From NCBI GenBank assembly GCA_021325495.1, contig JAJPGZ010000010.1, positions 124,001-188,000 on the forward strand: DNA of 64,000 nt, written 5' to 3'. This DNA is from Spartobacteria bacterium. Lineage in GTDB: Bacteria; Verrucomicrobiota; Verrucomicrobiia; Chthoniobacterales; UBA10450. Made by a program: the position numbers and the translations under genes. The stretch's first letter is position 1; the number at the start of each line of letters is the position of its first letter. The notes under the pieces are model-generated. The model was not told the DNA's origin. It did not search any database and saw only the letters and a program-made list of their open reading frames with translations. Shown piece after piece: positions 27,387 through 36,231 of the stretch.

Positions 27387-29444
27387 ATGAAAAAAGCCCT
27401 AACGAATCTGATTGCAGCAGTTGTTTTGACTTCAGCGGTCGCGAAAGCGGACCGCACCGCCGCCTACGTCGATGGCGCGACGCTCTCGCCGCCGATTAAA
27501 TTCTCGAACAATCGCGCCCTGCGTTGTCCGCTGGCGACGGCGGACGGCGAACCGAGCTGCCGCTGCGATGTCTTTGGAAATTTTTATGTCTCCGGCATTC
27601 GCGGGCTCCCCGCCGGTGTCGATCTTTGGTATGTCGATCTTAACCCGAGCAGTCCGACCTACGATCCGCTGCTCAACTTTCCATTTTACAAAGGCCAGCC
27701 TGATTCGTTGACCGGTTCGTATCAGGTCGCGGCGGGCGCGGACGGCGGCGGCGACATTGATCTGGCCGTCGGTTTCGGGAACAGCGCAGCGACCGGCACC
27801 GATGTCCTGGCGTTCTCGAGTTTGATCGCGGCCAATCTTTCCACCGGCAATTCGGTGGACAAGGCGCAAAGCTACAATCTCAATCCGTTAGGCAATCTCG
27901 AGGGCGGCGCGGCGGGCGACGATCGCCAATGGATGGCGGCTTACGGCGCCGACACATTTTATCTGCTCTATCGCACGCTCGATCCGATTGTCGGTTTCAT
28001 TCATCAATCGAAAACGATTGCGACCCAGCCGGCCGGCCTGATTTATCAACCGGCGATTTCGTTAGGCTCAGTCGGGCAAACCGGCGGCATCGATGTCGAT
28101 CAACAGGACGGAACGGTTTACGCCTCGTTTTCTGATGGAAAAGTCGCCACCGGAATTCCTGATCCGATCCTCGGTTTCCCGACCAGTTACACCTTTCACC
28201 AGGTCGCGACCGGCAGTGTGAATCATCTTTTCTTCACCGTGAAAGTGGCGGGCGATCACACCGTTTACGTCGTTTACTCGGACGACCACGACGTCTTCAT
28301 GCAGCATTCGACCGATCGCGGCGTCACCTGGAGCCAGCGGGTGCGGGTCAATAACGTGAGCGGCGGCACAAATATTTTTCCGTGGATCGAAGTGAGCCAC
28401 ACCCAACCGGGCGCAGTCGGCGTGGCCTGGTTTGGATCGACAAGTCCGACCAACAATAACAGCGCGGACTGGAATGTTTTCTACGCCTACAGCAACACCG
28501 CCAAGAGCAACACGCCGACGTTCTATTACGTGCAGGCGAGCGACCACGTCATTCACGCGTCGAATGTTTCCGAAGGCGGCCTAACCGGTTCGGCGAACCG
28601 CAACCTGCTCGATTACATGCAGGTTTGTTTTGATCCGACGGGCGCGGCCGTGCTCGCCTTCGCCGACGATCACAACGATTACACCGGCCAAACTTACATC
28701 ACGCGGCAGATCAGCGGACCGGGAATCAACGGCACGAACATTCCCGCGCCGGTGGAAGGACCGCTCGCGGCGCGTCCGCCGGGTGAAGCGATGCCGCCGG
28801 CCATTCCCGGACCGAACGGCGAACAAGTGATGGATTATGCGAACGACGTGACCGACGCGTTGCTCGTGCGCACGAACACGCCCGATCCGCTCGACATTCT
28901 CGGGATCAAATACTCTTCCATTGTCGATCCAACGGACGGGTTGTCGATTGTGGTGACGCTGCACGTGTCGGATCTTACGACCGTTCCGCCGGATTCTTAC
29001 TGGCGAATGCATTTCACGGTCAACGCGCCCAATTCCACGCTCAGCCCGACGAATGATTTCACCTTCGGCGTTTCGGATCGCGGCGACCAATTTTACGTTG
29101 AAGCGACGGCCGACGCGCAGGGGACGCGCAGTTATAATTGGGGCACGGCCGTTCGCTCATCCGATGGCACGGTGAGTTACACGCAGCGCGGCACACTGAA
29201 TCGCGGCGCGTTTAATCCGGCGAACAACACCATCACTCTGCGCGTTTCGGCGGCGCAATTGAACACTTACCTAACGAGTATCGGACACACGCCGATTCAC
29301 AGCGGCACCGTCTTGACCGGATTGCGCGCGACCTGCGCGGAAGCGCCCGTCGATATCAACGACTTCAACGTGCAAGGCCAGACGGTTCATCGCAACGGCA
29401 AACGCGATCGCGCTTACGGCGGCGGGCAGTACACCATTCCCTAA
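27387..29444 (+). CDS. Secreted sialidase-like/Asp-box beta-propeller protein
   Basis: This 685-residue protein has an N-terminal signal peptide (MKKALTNLIAAVVLTSAVAKA), a body rich in aromatic, Gly and Asn residues, and an Asp-box-like STDRGVTWS near residue 309. This suggests a six-bladed sialidase-type propeller. A C-terminal jelly-roll-like region of about 170 residues follows. No PEP-CTERM tail is visible, so it is probably released or periplasmic. It follows the PEP-CTERM gene by 19 bp, with a decamer copy in the gap. Enzyme activity is uncertain. Confidence 0.7.
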   Translation: MKKALTNLIAAVVLTSAVAKADRTAAYVDGATLSPPIKFSNNRALRCPLATADGEPSCRCDVFGNFYVSGIRGLPAGVDLWYVDLNPSSPTYDPLLNFPFYKGQPDSLTGSYQVAAGADGGGDIDLAVGFGNSAATGTDVLAFSSLIAANLSTGNSVDKAQSYNLNPLGNLEGGAAGDDRQWMAAYGADTFYLLYRTLDPIVGFIHQSKTIATQPAGLIYQPAISLGSVGQTGGIDVDQQDGTVYASFSDGKVATGIPDPILGFPTSYTFHQVATGSVNHLFFTVKVAGDHTVYVVYSDDHDVFMQHSTDRGVTWSQRVRVNNVSGGTNIFPWIEVSHTQPGAVGVAWFGSTSPTNNNSADWNVFYAYSNTAKSNTPTFYYVQASDHVIHASNVSEGGLTGSANRNLLDYMQVCFDPTGAAVLAFADDHNDYTGQTYITRQISGPGINGTNIPAPVEGPLAARPPGEAMPPAIPGPNGEQVMDYANDVTDALLVRTNTPDPLDILGIKYSSIVDPTDGLSIVVTLHVSDLTTVPPDSYWRMHFTVNAPNSTLSPTNDFTFGVSDRGDQFYVEATADAQGTRSYNWGTAVRSSDGTVSYTQRGTLNRGAFNPANNTITLRVSAAQLNTYLTSIGHTPIHSGTVLTGLRATCAEAPVDINDFNVQGQTVHRNGKRDRAYGGGQYTIP

Positions 29445-29451
29445 AGGCAAT

Positions 29452-29498
29452 TGTCGATCTTCGCGCGCGACCCGCGCGAACCGTTTACAAGATCGACA
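29452..29498. repeat. Convergent pair of decamer motifs, possible hairpin
   Basis: TGTCGATCTT at 29452-29461 faces AAGATCGACA at 29489-29498 with a 27-nt loop, between the propeller gene and ribH. A transcript could fold a 10-11 bp stem. The same spacing occurs at 531-577. There is no T-run, so it is not an ordinary intrinsic terminator. Confidence 0.85.
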
Positions 29499-29521
29499 TG
29501 TTAATGCATTAGAGCATTAGC

Positions 29522-30001
29522 ATGTCCCACGCGATCCAGGTTCGTCCGCGCACCGTCGCGGCCAAGCGCCGCTTCGCCATTATCGCGAGTCGCTTCAACG
29601 CCGAATTCGTGCAGGGGCTGGTCGATCATGCGACGAACGAATTGCGCGCGCTCGCGCCCGCCGCGCACATCACCCTGCATCAGGTGCCGGGCGCGTTTGA
29701 AATTCCGCTGGTGGCGCGCGAGCTGGCCATGCAAAAAAAACCCGACGCCATTCTCGCTCTCGGCGTCATCGTTAAAGGCCAGACCGATCACGCCGAACAT
29801 CTCGCGCGTTCCGTCACCGACGCATTGCAGCGCATCGCGCTCGAACACGGCGTGCCGATCATCCACGCAGTCTTGAGCGTGAACCATGTGAACGAAGCGC
29901 GCGAGCGTTGCCTCGAGGACAAAATCAATCGCGGCACCGAAGCGGCGCGGGCCGCGGTCGAAATTTCCAACGTCATGGCCGAGCTGCGGGACAACAAGTG
30001 A
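29522..30001 (+). CDS. ribH: 6,7-dimethyl-8-ribityllumazine synthase RibH
   Basis: This 159-residue subunit of lumazine synthase condenses the RibA/RibD-derived pyrimidine with the RibB product. It shows SRFNAEFVQGL (substrate loop), HQVPGAFEIPLVARELA, GVIVKGQTDHAEHLARS (active-site His region) and GVPIIHAVLSVNHVNEARER. Length is typical. Its stop overlaps nusB by one base (TGATG), reproducing the common ribH-nusB pair. Confidence 0.97.
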   Translation: MSHAIQVRPRTVAAKRRFAIIASRFNAEFVQGLVDHATNELRALAPAAHITLHQVPGAFEIPLVARELAMQKKPDAILALGVIVKGQTDHAEHLARSVTDALQRIALEHGVPIIHAVLSVNHVNEARERCLEDKINRGTEAARAAVEISNVMAELRDNK

Positions 30002-30444
30002 TGGGTAAACGTCGCAAAGCGCGCGAAGCGGCCCTGCAATATTCTTTCTGGCGCGACCTGCAACGCGGCGACGCGCCGGAGAAGATCGATCAGTTCTGGG
30101 AATTTCTGCCGACGAAACAAAGCGTGCGCGATTTTGCCCAGCCGCTCATCGAGGGAATGAGCGCGCATTTACCCGAGATCGACGAGCGCATTCGCCGCTA
30201 CGCCGAGAATTACGAATTCAATCGCATCAGCGCGGTGGATCGAAATGTTTTGCGACTGGCCATCTACGAAATGCTTTTCCGCGACGACATTCCGCCGGTG
30301 GTGTCGATCAACGAGGCGATTGAGCTGGCGAAAACATTCGGTGGCGCCGAGTCGGGAAAATTTGTGAACGGCATTCTCGATCGCATTCGCAAAGACATCG
30401 ACCGGCCCGCGCGCGAGCCGCTCGTTAGGCCAGCGCAGGAATAA
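30001..30444 (+). CDS. nusB: Transcription antitermination factor NusB
   Basis: This 147-residue all-helical protein begins MGKRRKAREAALQYSFW and has the family blocks FNRISAVDRNVLRLAIYEMLF and PPVVSINEAIELAKTFGGAESGKFVNGILDRI. NusB binds boxA RNA with S10 in rRNA antitermination. The start at 30001 fits the one-base overlap with ribH. A CTCGTTAGGC motif lies near its C-terminus and two tandem decamers follow the stop. Confidence 0.96.
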   Translation: MGKRRKAREAALQYSFWRDLQRGDAPEKIDQFWEFLPTKQSVRDFAQPLIEGMSAHLPEIDERIRRYAENYEFNRISAVDRNVLRLAIYEMLFRDDIPPVVSINEAIELAKTFGGAESGKFVNGILDRIRKDIDRPAREPLVRPAQE

Positions 30445-30445
30445 T

Positions 30446-30470
30446 TGTCGATCTTGCGATTGTCGATCTT
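30446..30470. repeat. Tandem decamer motifs, 15-bp period, upstream of ftsY
   Basis: Copies of TGTCGATCTT at 30446-30455 and 30461-30470 repeat head to tail with a 15-bp period. They fill most of the nusB-ftsY gap and end 6 bp before the ftsY ATG, where a ribosome-binding site would be expected. Confidence 0.9.
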
Positions 30471-30476
30471 GGTTCG

Positions 30477-31394
30477 ATGAAGTTTTTCGAAACGCTCGCG
30501 CAGACCTTCGCGAACAAACCGGTCGATTACGACGAGCTCGAAGCCGCGCTCATTCGCGCCGATCTCGGCGTCGAGATGACCATGCGCATCATCGATCGCG
30601 CAAAAGAACGCGAAGCCTGGTCGGTCCTGGGCATCGCGAATGTCATCGCAGTGGCGCGCGAAGAAATTCTGAAAGTGCTGCCGCAACGCGCCACGCAGAT
30701 TCGTTCGTTAGGCGATCGTCCAAGCGTCGTGCTCGTTGTCGGCGTCAACGGGACCGGCAAGACAACTTCCACCGCGAAGCTCGCGCACTATTTAAAAAAT
30801 GGAGGGACGACCTCCGTGTCGTCCCAAACGTCAGGGACGGGACGGAGCCGGTCCCTCCAGCGCGAAGATCGACAACCGCGCGTCATGCTCGCCGCTGCCG
30901 ACACATTTCGCGCGGCCGCGATCGAGCAGCTCGCGATTTGGGCGGAGCGCCTGGGGCTGCCGATGATTCGCGGCGAATACAACGCCGATCCGGCCGCGCT
31001 CTGCTACGACGCTTATCAAGCCGCGGTGAAACAGAAGATCGATTTTTTGATTTGCGACACGGCCGGACGTTTGCACACGAAAACGAATTTGATGGCCGAA
31101 TTGCAAAAGGTGAAACGCAGCCTCGCTAAGATCGACAATCAAGCGCCGCACGAAATTTTACTCGTGATCGACGCGACCACCGGCGGCAACGCGCTCGCGC
31201 AAGCGCGCGAATTTCACCAGGCGCTCGGCCTAACAGGTTTGATCGTGACGAAACTCGACGGCAGCGGCAAAGGCGGCATCGTGGTCGCGATCGAAAACGA
31301 ATTAAAAATTCCGACGCGCTTCGTCGGCACCGGTGAAAAGATCGACAACTTCGCCTTGTTCGACGCGCGCGAGTTTGTCGAAAACTTGTTGTAG
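30477..31394 (+). CDS. ftsY: Signal recognition particle receptor FtsY
   Basis: This 305-residue protein has the helical N domain and the SRP GTPase G domain: GVNGTGKTTSTAKLA (G1), ADTFRAAAIEQL (G2), CDTAGRLHTKTNLM (G3), TKLDGSGKGG (G4) and a VGTGEKIDNFALFD closing motif. It docks the ribosome-SRP complex at the inner membrane. Residues 109-133, between the G1 helix and ADTFRAAA, are an insertion encoded by a palindromic repeat and a decamer copy. Otherwise it is a compact FtsY lacking the acidic A domain. Confidence 0.96.
   Translation: MKFFETLAQTFANKPVDYDELEAALIRADLGVEMTMRIIDRAKEREAWSVLGIANVIAVAREEILKVLPQRATQIRSLGDRPSVVLVVGVNGTGKTTSTAKLAHYLKNGGTTSVSSQTSGTGRSRSLQREDRQPRVMLAAADTFRAAAIEQLAIWAERLGLPMIRGEYNADPAALCYDAYQAAVKQKIDFLICDTAGRLHTKTNLMAELQKVKRSLAKIDNQAPHEILLVIDATTGGNALAQAREFHQALGLTGLIVTKLDGSGKGGIVVAIENELKIPTRFVGTGEKIDNFALFDAREFVENLL
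30801..30858. repeat. Palindromic repeat inserted in frame in ftsY
   Basis: A 58-bp segment with ends GGAGGGAC and GTCCCTCC contains two hairpins. Its first 29 bp are identical to the reverse complement of 13486-13514 in mutL. It is read in the same frame in both genes, giving GGTTSVSSQT. In ftsY it lies between the P-loop helix and the G2 motif. Confidence 0.88.
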
Positions 31395-31399
31395 CGTTT

Positions 31400-31705
31400 C
31401 TACAACTGATCGCGAAAGGCGATCGCTTCCTGTTCGACGCGGACCGCGTCCATGACGGGGACCACTGGCCGCGCTTCGAACACAAACGCTGGCAGCATTG
31501 AGCAAAATTTATGGACGGCGAGCGGATCGTCGCAATCCAGCATCATGTAGCCGCCCCAATCACCCACTCGGATGACGAACAATTCTATTTTGAAATTGGC
31601 GGGCGCTTTCCATTGCGTGAAAACCTCCAGAATTCTTTTCTGAGCGTTCTCGTATTCCATCGGTGAACCCTGCGGGCGTTCGGTCCAGGTGAGCATGTAT
31701 TTCAT
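31400..31705 (-). CDS. DUF3303-type small protein
   Basis: This 101-residue cytoplasmic protein begins MKYMLTWTERPQGSPMEYENAQKR and ends with PVVPVMDAVRVEQEA. The ferredoxin-like alpha/beta pattern with GDWGGYMMLDCDDP matches DUF3303 as I remember it. Its biochemical role is not known. It is convergent with ftsY, with 5 bp between them. Confidence 0.75.
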   Translation of the reverse strand: MKYMLTWTERPQGSPMEYENAQKRILEVFTQWKAPANFKIELFVIRVGDWGGYMMLDCDDPLAVHKFCSMLPAFVFEARPVVPVMDAVRVEQEAIAFRDQL

Positions 31706-31835
31706 AGGCGTCGATCAGTTCGACTTGATGCGAACAGAAGCGCAGTCAGCTAACGAGACAAAACTTTCTCAGCTGTGAAATGGTCGTCGCGCGCGCGACA
31801 TTGCATCGAAGCTGTTGTAAGGCAAGATCGACATC

Positions 31836-33320
31836 GTGGCCGACCTAAGCAAAGCGCCAATTCCGCAGGAGGAGATCGTGCCGCCGTTTTCGCGATTCAT
31901 CGCGAAGTTCACGGTCCTCCGCGGCGCGCGCCGCGAGCTGTGGCTCACCTTCCTGATCAAGTTCCTCATCTACACCGCGTATTCGGTGACGAACAAAACG
32001 ATGGTGCTGTGGCTCTCGAAAGATTTGGGCTTCAGCGATCAGGCGGCGGGCGCGCTCGTCGGCTGGGTGTGGGCCCCGGCCATGACCGTCTTCACTTTGC
32101 TGGCCGGTTCGGTCACTGACGCAGTCGGTCTGCGGCGAACATTTTTCCTGGGCGTGGGCATTTGCACGATCGCGCGCACCGTCATGGTGACGACGACCGT
32201 GCCGTGGCTCGCGCTCGTGTGCGGCGTGTTGCCGCTCGCGGTCGGTGAAGCGCTCGGCACACCGGTCTTACTCGCGGCCACGCGCAAATATTCCACCACC
32301 GCGCAACGCTCCATTTCCTTCTCGATCATCTACATGATCATGAATATCGGTTATCTCGCGGCCGGATACATTTTCGATTTCGTTAGGCAACTGGACCTCC
32401 GCCTCAGCTTTTTCGGATTTCAGCCGACCGCGCATCAACAACTCTTCATGGTCAGTCTCGCCTTCGAGATCGTGCTCTTTCCCACGATCTATTTCCTGCG
32501 TCGCTCGGCCGACGAGCGGAGCGAAGATCGACAATTGCAAGATCGACAAGCGCATTCGTTAGGCATGTGGCGCGGTCTCGCGCTGACGGTGCGCGTGAGC
32601 GCGCTCGACACCGCCCGCTTGTTTCGACAATTGTTCGCCCAGTCTGCTTTTTTTCGACTCCTCGCCTTCTTTCTCCTCATCGGATTTCTAAAAGCGATTT
32701 TCCTGCAAATGGATTACGTCTTTCCGAAATTCGGCGATCGCGAACTCGGCTTGCACGCGCCGGTGGGCAAAATCGCCGGGATCAATTCCATCTTGATCAT
32801 CATTCTCGCGCCGGTCGTCGGCGCGCTCACGCAACAATTCTCCGCCTATCGCATGGTCGTAATCGGCGGCGCGATCTGCGCGGCCGGCGTTTTCGTGATG
32901 GCGTTGCCGACGGCATGGTTCGAATCGATGGCGAACGGCGGCTTCGGCGATTGGTTAGGCCATGGTTATCTACGATTGCACGGGCCGGTGCATCCCTACT
33001 ACGTGATGTCGGCGATTTATCTCGCCATCTTCTCCGTGGGCGAAGCGTTTTACTCGCCGCGCGTCTATGAATATGCGGCCGCGATCGCGCCGCCCGGCCA
33101 GGAAGCATCGTATGGCGCGCTCGCTTACCTTCCGTTTCTGGTGGGGAAATTACTCGTTGGCACGAGCGGCTGGTTGCTCGCCATCTTTTGTCCAGCGACC
33201 GGACCGCGTCATTCGGGCATGATGTGGTTCGTGTTCGCCTGCGCGGCCTCAATCGCGCCGCTGGGCTTACTCATCTTCCGCAGTTACATCCGGGTGCCGG
33301 AAGCAGGGCGGGCCGATTAA
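31836..33320 (+). CDS. Major facilitator superfamily transporter
   Basis: This 494-residue protein starts at GTG 31836, directly after a decamer copy. It has about twelve to fourteen membrane segments and the MFS loop 2-3 motif in GSVTDAVGLRRTFFLG. Large loops hold polar inserts, one of them encoded by two tandem decamers (EDRQLQDRQ, residues about 230-238). The overall length and loop pattern resemble peptide (POT)-type or uncharacterised verrucomicrobial MFS carriers. The substrate is unknown. Confidence 0.85.
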   Translation: MADLSKAPIPQEEIVPPFSRFIAKFTVLRGARRELWLTFLIKFLIYTAYSVTNKTMVLWLSKDLGFSDQAAGALVGWVWAPAMTVFTLLAGSVTDAVGLRRTFFLGVGICTIARTVMVTTTVPWLALVCGVLPLAVGEALGTPVLLAATRKYSTTAQRSISFSIIYMIMNIGYLAAGYIFDFVRQLDLRLSFFGFQPTAHQQLFMVSLAFEIVLFPTIYFLRRSADERSEDRQLQDRQAHSLGMWRGLALTVRVSALDTARLFRQLFAQSAFFRLLAFFLLIGFLKAIFLQMDYVFPKFGDRELGLHAPVGKIAGINSILIIILAPVVGALTQQFSAYRMVVIGGAICAAGVFVMALPTAWFESMANGGFGDWLGHGYLRLHGPVHPYYVMSAIYLAIFSVGEAFYSPRVYEYAAAIAPPGQEASYGALAYLPFLVGKLLVGTSGWLLAIFCPATGPRHSGMMWFVFACAASIAPLGLLIFRSYIRVPEAGRAD

Positions 33321-33334
33321 ACGCCCAAATTTAA

Positions 33335-33985
33335 TTGTCGATCTTGCGCGAAGGCGTACGTTCGGGGGTGATTGAATTTCCGAAACGCCCGCCGCGTTCC
33401 TCGCGCGCCATGCTCGTGTTTTGCGCGGTCGTGTTCGCGGCGCTTTGCGGCGTCGTCATTTTTCTTAACAATGCCGGCGCGCAACGGAAAGAAGAACCAA
33501 AACAGCAAACCTCTATGAGTACGGAACCATTGAATGCCGCCAAGCCTAACGAAGCCGAGCTGCGCAAAAAACTTACCCCGCAGCAATTTCATGTCACGCA
33601 ATTGTGCGGAACAGAGCCGCCCTTCCAGAACGAATACTGGGACAATCATCGCGCCGGTATCTATGTCGATGTTGTCACCGGCGAACCGCTCTTCAGTTCG
33701 ACCGACAAGTTCGACAGCGGCAGCGGCTGGCCGAGTTTCACCAGGCCGATCGACCAATCCCACGTTCACGAAAAATCCGACGACTCGTTAGGCATGGAAC
33801 GCGTCGAAGTGCGTTCGAGCAAGGGCGATTCGCATCTCGGTCACGTCTTCGATGACGGACCGGGGCCGACGCACGCACGTTATTGCATTAACTCGGCGGC
33901 GTTGCGCTTTATTCCGGTCGAGAAACTGAAGGAAGAAGGTTACGAACAGTTCCTGCCGTTGTTCGAGCAAAACAAAAAACCGTAA
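33335..33985 (+). CDS. msrB: Membrane-anchored peptide-methionine (R)-S-oxide reductase MsrB
   Basis: This protein of up to 216 residues has one N-terminal membrane segment (about 26-46) and an MsrB domain: [54 protein letters not shown] and the catalytic Cys in [11 protein letters not shown] (about 189). The two zinc-binding CxxC pairs of many MsrBs are absent. It would repair oxidised methionine in the periplasm. The start is unsure: TTG 33335 lies in a decamer copy, with GTG 33368 and ATG 33410 as alternatives. Confidence 0.92.
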   Translation: MSILREGVRSGVIEFPKRPPRSSRAMLVFCAVVFAALCGVVIFLNNAGAQRKEEPKQQTSMSTEPLNAAKPNEAELRKKLTPQQFHVTQLCGTEPPFQNEYWDNHRAGIYVDVVTGEPLFSSTDKFDSGSGWPSFTRPIDQSHVHEKSDDSLGMERVEVRSSKGDSHLGHVFDDGPGPTHARYCINSAALRFIPVEKLKEEGYEQFLPLFEQNKKP

Positions 33986-34040
33986 GCGCGGCTGAGCTTG
34001 CGCAGCATCTTCGAACGCCGCTAAGATCGACAAGAGCTCC

Positions 34041-34673
34041 ATGGAAGAATCGGCCTCAGATAAATCGAGCACGCGCATTCATCATCACAGCTCGCCGGTC
34101 TTGAGTCTGTTACTCGGCCTGCTCGCGATGGCGGCACTCGGCGCCGGCGCATATTGGTTCACGCATCGCGCCGCCGAAAAAGTAAAGACAACGCATTACG
34201 ATCAGGCCCGGCCCATTCCGAGCGACGCCGAGCTCAAGCGCACATTGAAAGAGGAGCAATATCACGTCGTGCGCGAAAACGGGACCGAGCCCGCGTTTCA
34301 AAATCTCTATTTCAACAATCTGCGCGTCGGTTTGTACGTCGATATCATCAGCGGCCAGCCGCTTTTCACTTCGCTCGACAAGTTCGACAATCAAAACGGC
34401 CGGCCCAATTTCACGAAGCCAATCGCGCCCGAACTCATCGAAGAAAGTCGCGACACCTCGTTTGGTCTCGAGCGCACCGAAGTGCACGCCGCCAAAAGCA
34501 AAGCGCATCTCGGACACCTGTTTCGCGACGGCCCGGCGCCGGGCGGTTTGCGTTACACCGTCAATTCGGCCGCGCTGCGATTTATTCCGCTCGAAAAACT
34601 CGAAGTCGAAGGCTACGGGGATTATCTCTCGCTGTTCCCGAGCGCCTCGCCTTCGCCCGCGCCGAGTAATTAA
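34041..34673 (+). CDS. MsrB-like paralogue without the catalytic cysteine
   Basis: This 210-residue protein has the same layout as the preceding MsrB: a membrane segment at about 20-42, then LKEEQYHVVRENGTEPAFQN, SGQPLFTSLDKFDN, KAHLGHLFRDGPAP and [14 protein letters not shown]. The catalytic Cys position is Thr (RYTVNS), the other conserved Cys is Asn, and GWPSF is GRPNF. It is thus a tandem duplicate that has lost the reductase chemistry. It may bind substrate or act as a scaffold; no function can be assigned. Confidence 0.88.
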   Translation: MEESASDKSSTRIHHHSSPVLSLLLGLLAMAALGAGAYWFTHRAAEKVKTTHYDQARPIPSDAELKRTLKEEQYHVVRENGTEPAFQNLYFNNLRVGLYVDIISGQPLFTSLDKFDNQNGRPNFTKPIAPELIEESRDTSFGLERTEVHAAKSKAHLGHLFRDGPAPGGLRYTVNSAALRFIPLEKLEVEGYGDYLSLFPSASPSPAPSN

Positions 34674-34726
34674 GTAATCCGCGCGGACTTTTCGCGGTGA
34701 CAGACCGGGCTACAGTCGCGGAGTAC

Positions 34727-35677
34727 ATGTCGATCTTGCGCAAAGGCGAAAGCAAATCGCATGAATCCCGCGCATTGCTCGCCGGCATCGCCGCCTTCGG
34801 CACCTGGGGTTTGATTCCGGTTTACTGGAAGCTGCTCAAAGATGTTCCCGCGCCCGAAATTCTCGCGCACCGGTTTGTCTGGACGAGTTTGTTCCTCGTC
34901 GCGCTGCTTTCCTGGCAGCGTCGCTGGACGGAAGTGACCGCGGCCATACATTCGCCGCGCGCGATCGCGTTCTGTTTAAGCAGCGGATTGATGATCGCGT
35001 CCAACTGGCTGCTGTTTATCTGGGCCGTAAATATTAACCGCGTCCTCGAGACCAGCCTCGGCTATTTCATGGTGCCGCTCGTAAACGTGTTGTTAGGAGC
35101 CGTCTTTTTGCGCGAGCGATTGACGCGCTTGCAATTCATCTCCGTCGCGCTCGCCGCCATCGGCGTCTTGAATCTCACATTCGGCTACGGTCAGGTTCCG
35201 TGGATCGCCCTCGGACTTTGCACTTCGTTCGGCCTTTACGGACTGTTGCGCAAAAAATCGGGCACCGCCGCGGTCCCGGGATTATTTCTCGAAACGGTTT
35301 TGCTCGTGCCGCTCGCGATGGTCTATCTGCTTTTTCTCAAACACACCGGCGCGCTCGTGTTCGATCATGCCGGAATGTACTTGTCGATCTTGCTCATGAG
35401 CACTGGCGTCGTCACGGCCGTGCCGCTGTTTTGGTTCGGATACGCCGCTCGTTATCTTCGCCTAACGACCATCGGCTTCCTGCAATACCTTTCGCCCAGC
35501 GGCTCGTTTTTCCTCGGCGTCTTTCTTTATCGCGAACCATTCACCCGCGGTCATCTCATCACTTTCGGCTTAATCTGGGTCGCGCTCATCATTTTCACCT
35601 GGGAAGCGATCACGCACTGGCGCTCGGGGCGCGTGCGCGGAGCAATTGAGGCCGCCGTTTGCGAAACGCCGGCATGA
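34727..35677 (+). CDS. rarD: EamA/RarD family transporter
   Basis: This protein of about 316 residues has ten membrane segments and the RarD pattern: GTWGLIPVYWKLLKDVPAPEILAHRFVWT, then NWLLFIWAVN, LETSLGYFMVPL and LRLTTIGFLQYLSPS. RarD proteins are DMT-superfamily exporters or importers of unproven substrate. ATG 34727 is itself part of a decamer copy (MSIL); a GTG at 34697 adds ten residues. Its stop is followed directly by a perfect palindrome made of two decamers. Confidence 0.92.
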   Translation: MSILRKGESKSHESRALLAGIAAFGTWGLIPVYWKLLKDVPAPEILAHRFVWTSLFLVALLSWQRRWTEVTAAIHSPRAIAFCLSSGLMIASNWLLFIWAVNINRVLETSLGYFMVPLVNVLLGAVFLRERLTRLQFISVALAAIGVLNLTFGYGQVPWIALGLCTSFGLYGLLRKKSGTAAVPGLFLETVLLVPLAMVYLLFLKHTGALVFDHAGMYLSILLMSTGVVTAVPLFWFGYAARYLRLTTIGFLQYLSPSGSFFLGVFLYREPFTRGHLITFGLIWVALIIFTWEAITHWRSGRVRGAIEAAVCETPA

Positions 35678-35699
35678 TGTCGATCTTGCAAGATCGACA
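35678..35699. repeat. Perfect 22-bp palindrome of two decamer motifs
   Basis: TGTCGATCTT (35678-35687), a GC spacer, and AAGATCGACA (35690-35699) form a perfect palindrome. It fills the whole gap between the rarD stop and the next ATG, a possible operator-like or structural site. Confidence 0.95.
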
Positions 35700-36224
35700 A
35701 TGATGAACCGCGCGAATTTCGACTACGCCATTGAGAACACGGAAGTGTTGCTCGCGCCCGACCAACGCATCGCCACTTTCGGCCGCACCCGGTTCCAGTT
35801 TTATCTCATCTCCGAATTAATGGACCGGGTCGATCGCGTCCGGGTGCGCAATGGACACATCGACGCCGACCGCCCGCAAATTCTTACGCCCGAAAATTTC
35901 GCGCGCATGCTGCTCGACGGTTTCGGCGAGCAAGCGCAACGTTACGCCGATTCGCTGCGCGAACGCGCGCGCGATTTCGCGGTGTTGCGCTACGGATTTC
36001 AATTTCGCAAAACGGACGTGAGCGAACGAATGTTCCGCGATCCGATCGACGCCGTCATTGCGCGAACAAAATCGCAGGTGGAAGGCGAATCGGAAACGCT
36101 GAGCGCGGTCATTCGCGGCGTGGACGATGCATGGGAAGTTTGCCTGCTTAAGTTCACCATCGACATGATCGAGCGCTCGAGCGGCGGAAATATTGGCGAC
36201 TTCAAGCGGCGCGGTCTGATTTAA
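35700..36224 (+). CDS. Conserved hypothetical protein, cytoplasmic, helical
   Basis: This 174-residue protein starts ATGATG at 35700. It is rich in Arg and charged helices, with no signal peptide or membrane segment. Segments FGRTRFQFYLISELMDRVD and RMLLDGFGEQAQRYADSL look well folded. No family is recognised. It lies 7 bp upstream of recQ and is probably in its operon, with the 22-bp decamer palindrome just before the start. Confidence 0.75.
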   Translation: MMNRANFDYAIENTEVLLAPDQRIATFGRTRFQFYLISELMDRVDRVRVRNGHIDADRPQILTPENFARMLLDGFGEQAQRYADSLRERARDFAVLRYGFQFRKTDVSERMFRDPIDAVIARTKSQVEGESETLSAVIRGVDDAWEVCLLKFTIDMIERSSGGNIGDFKRRGLI

Positions 36225-36231
36225 TTGCGCC

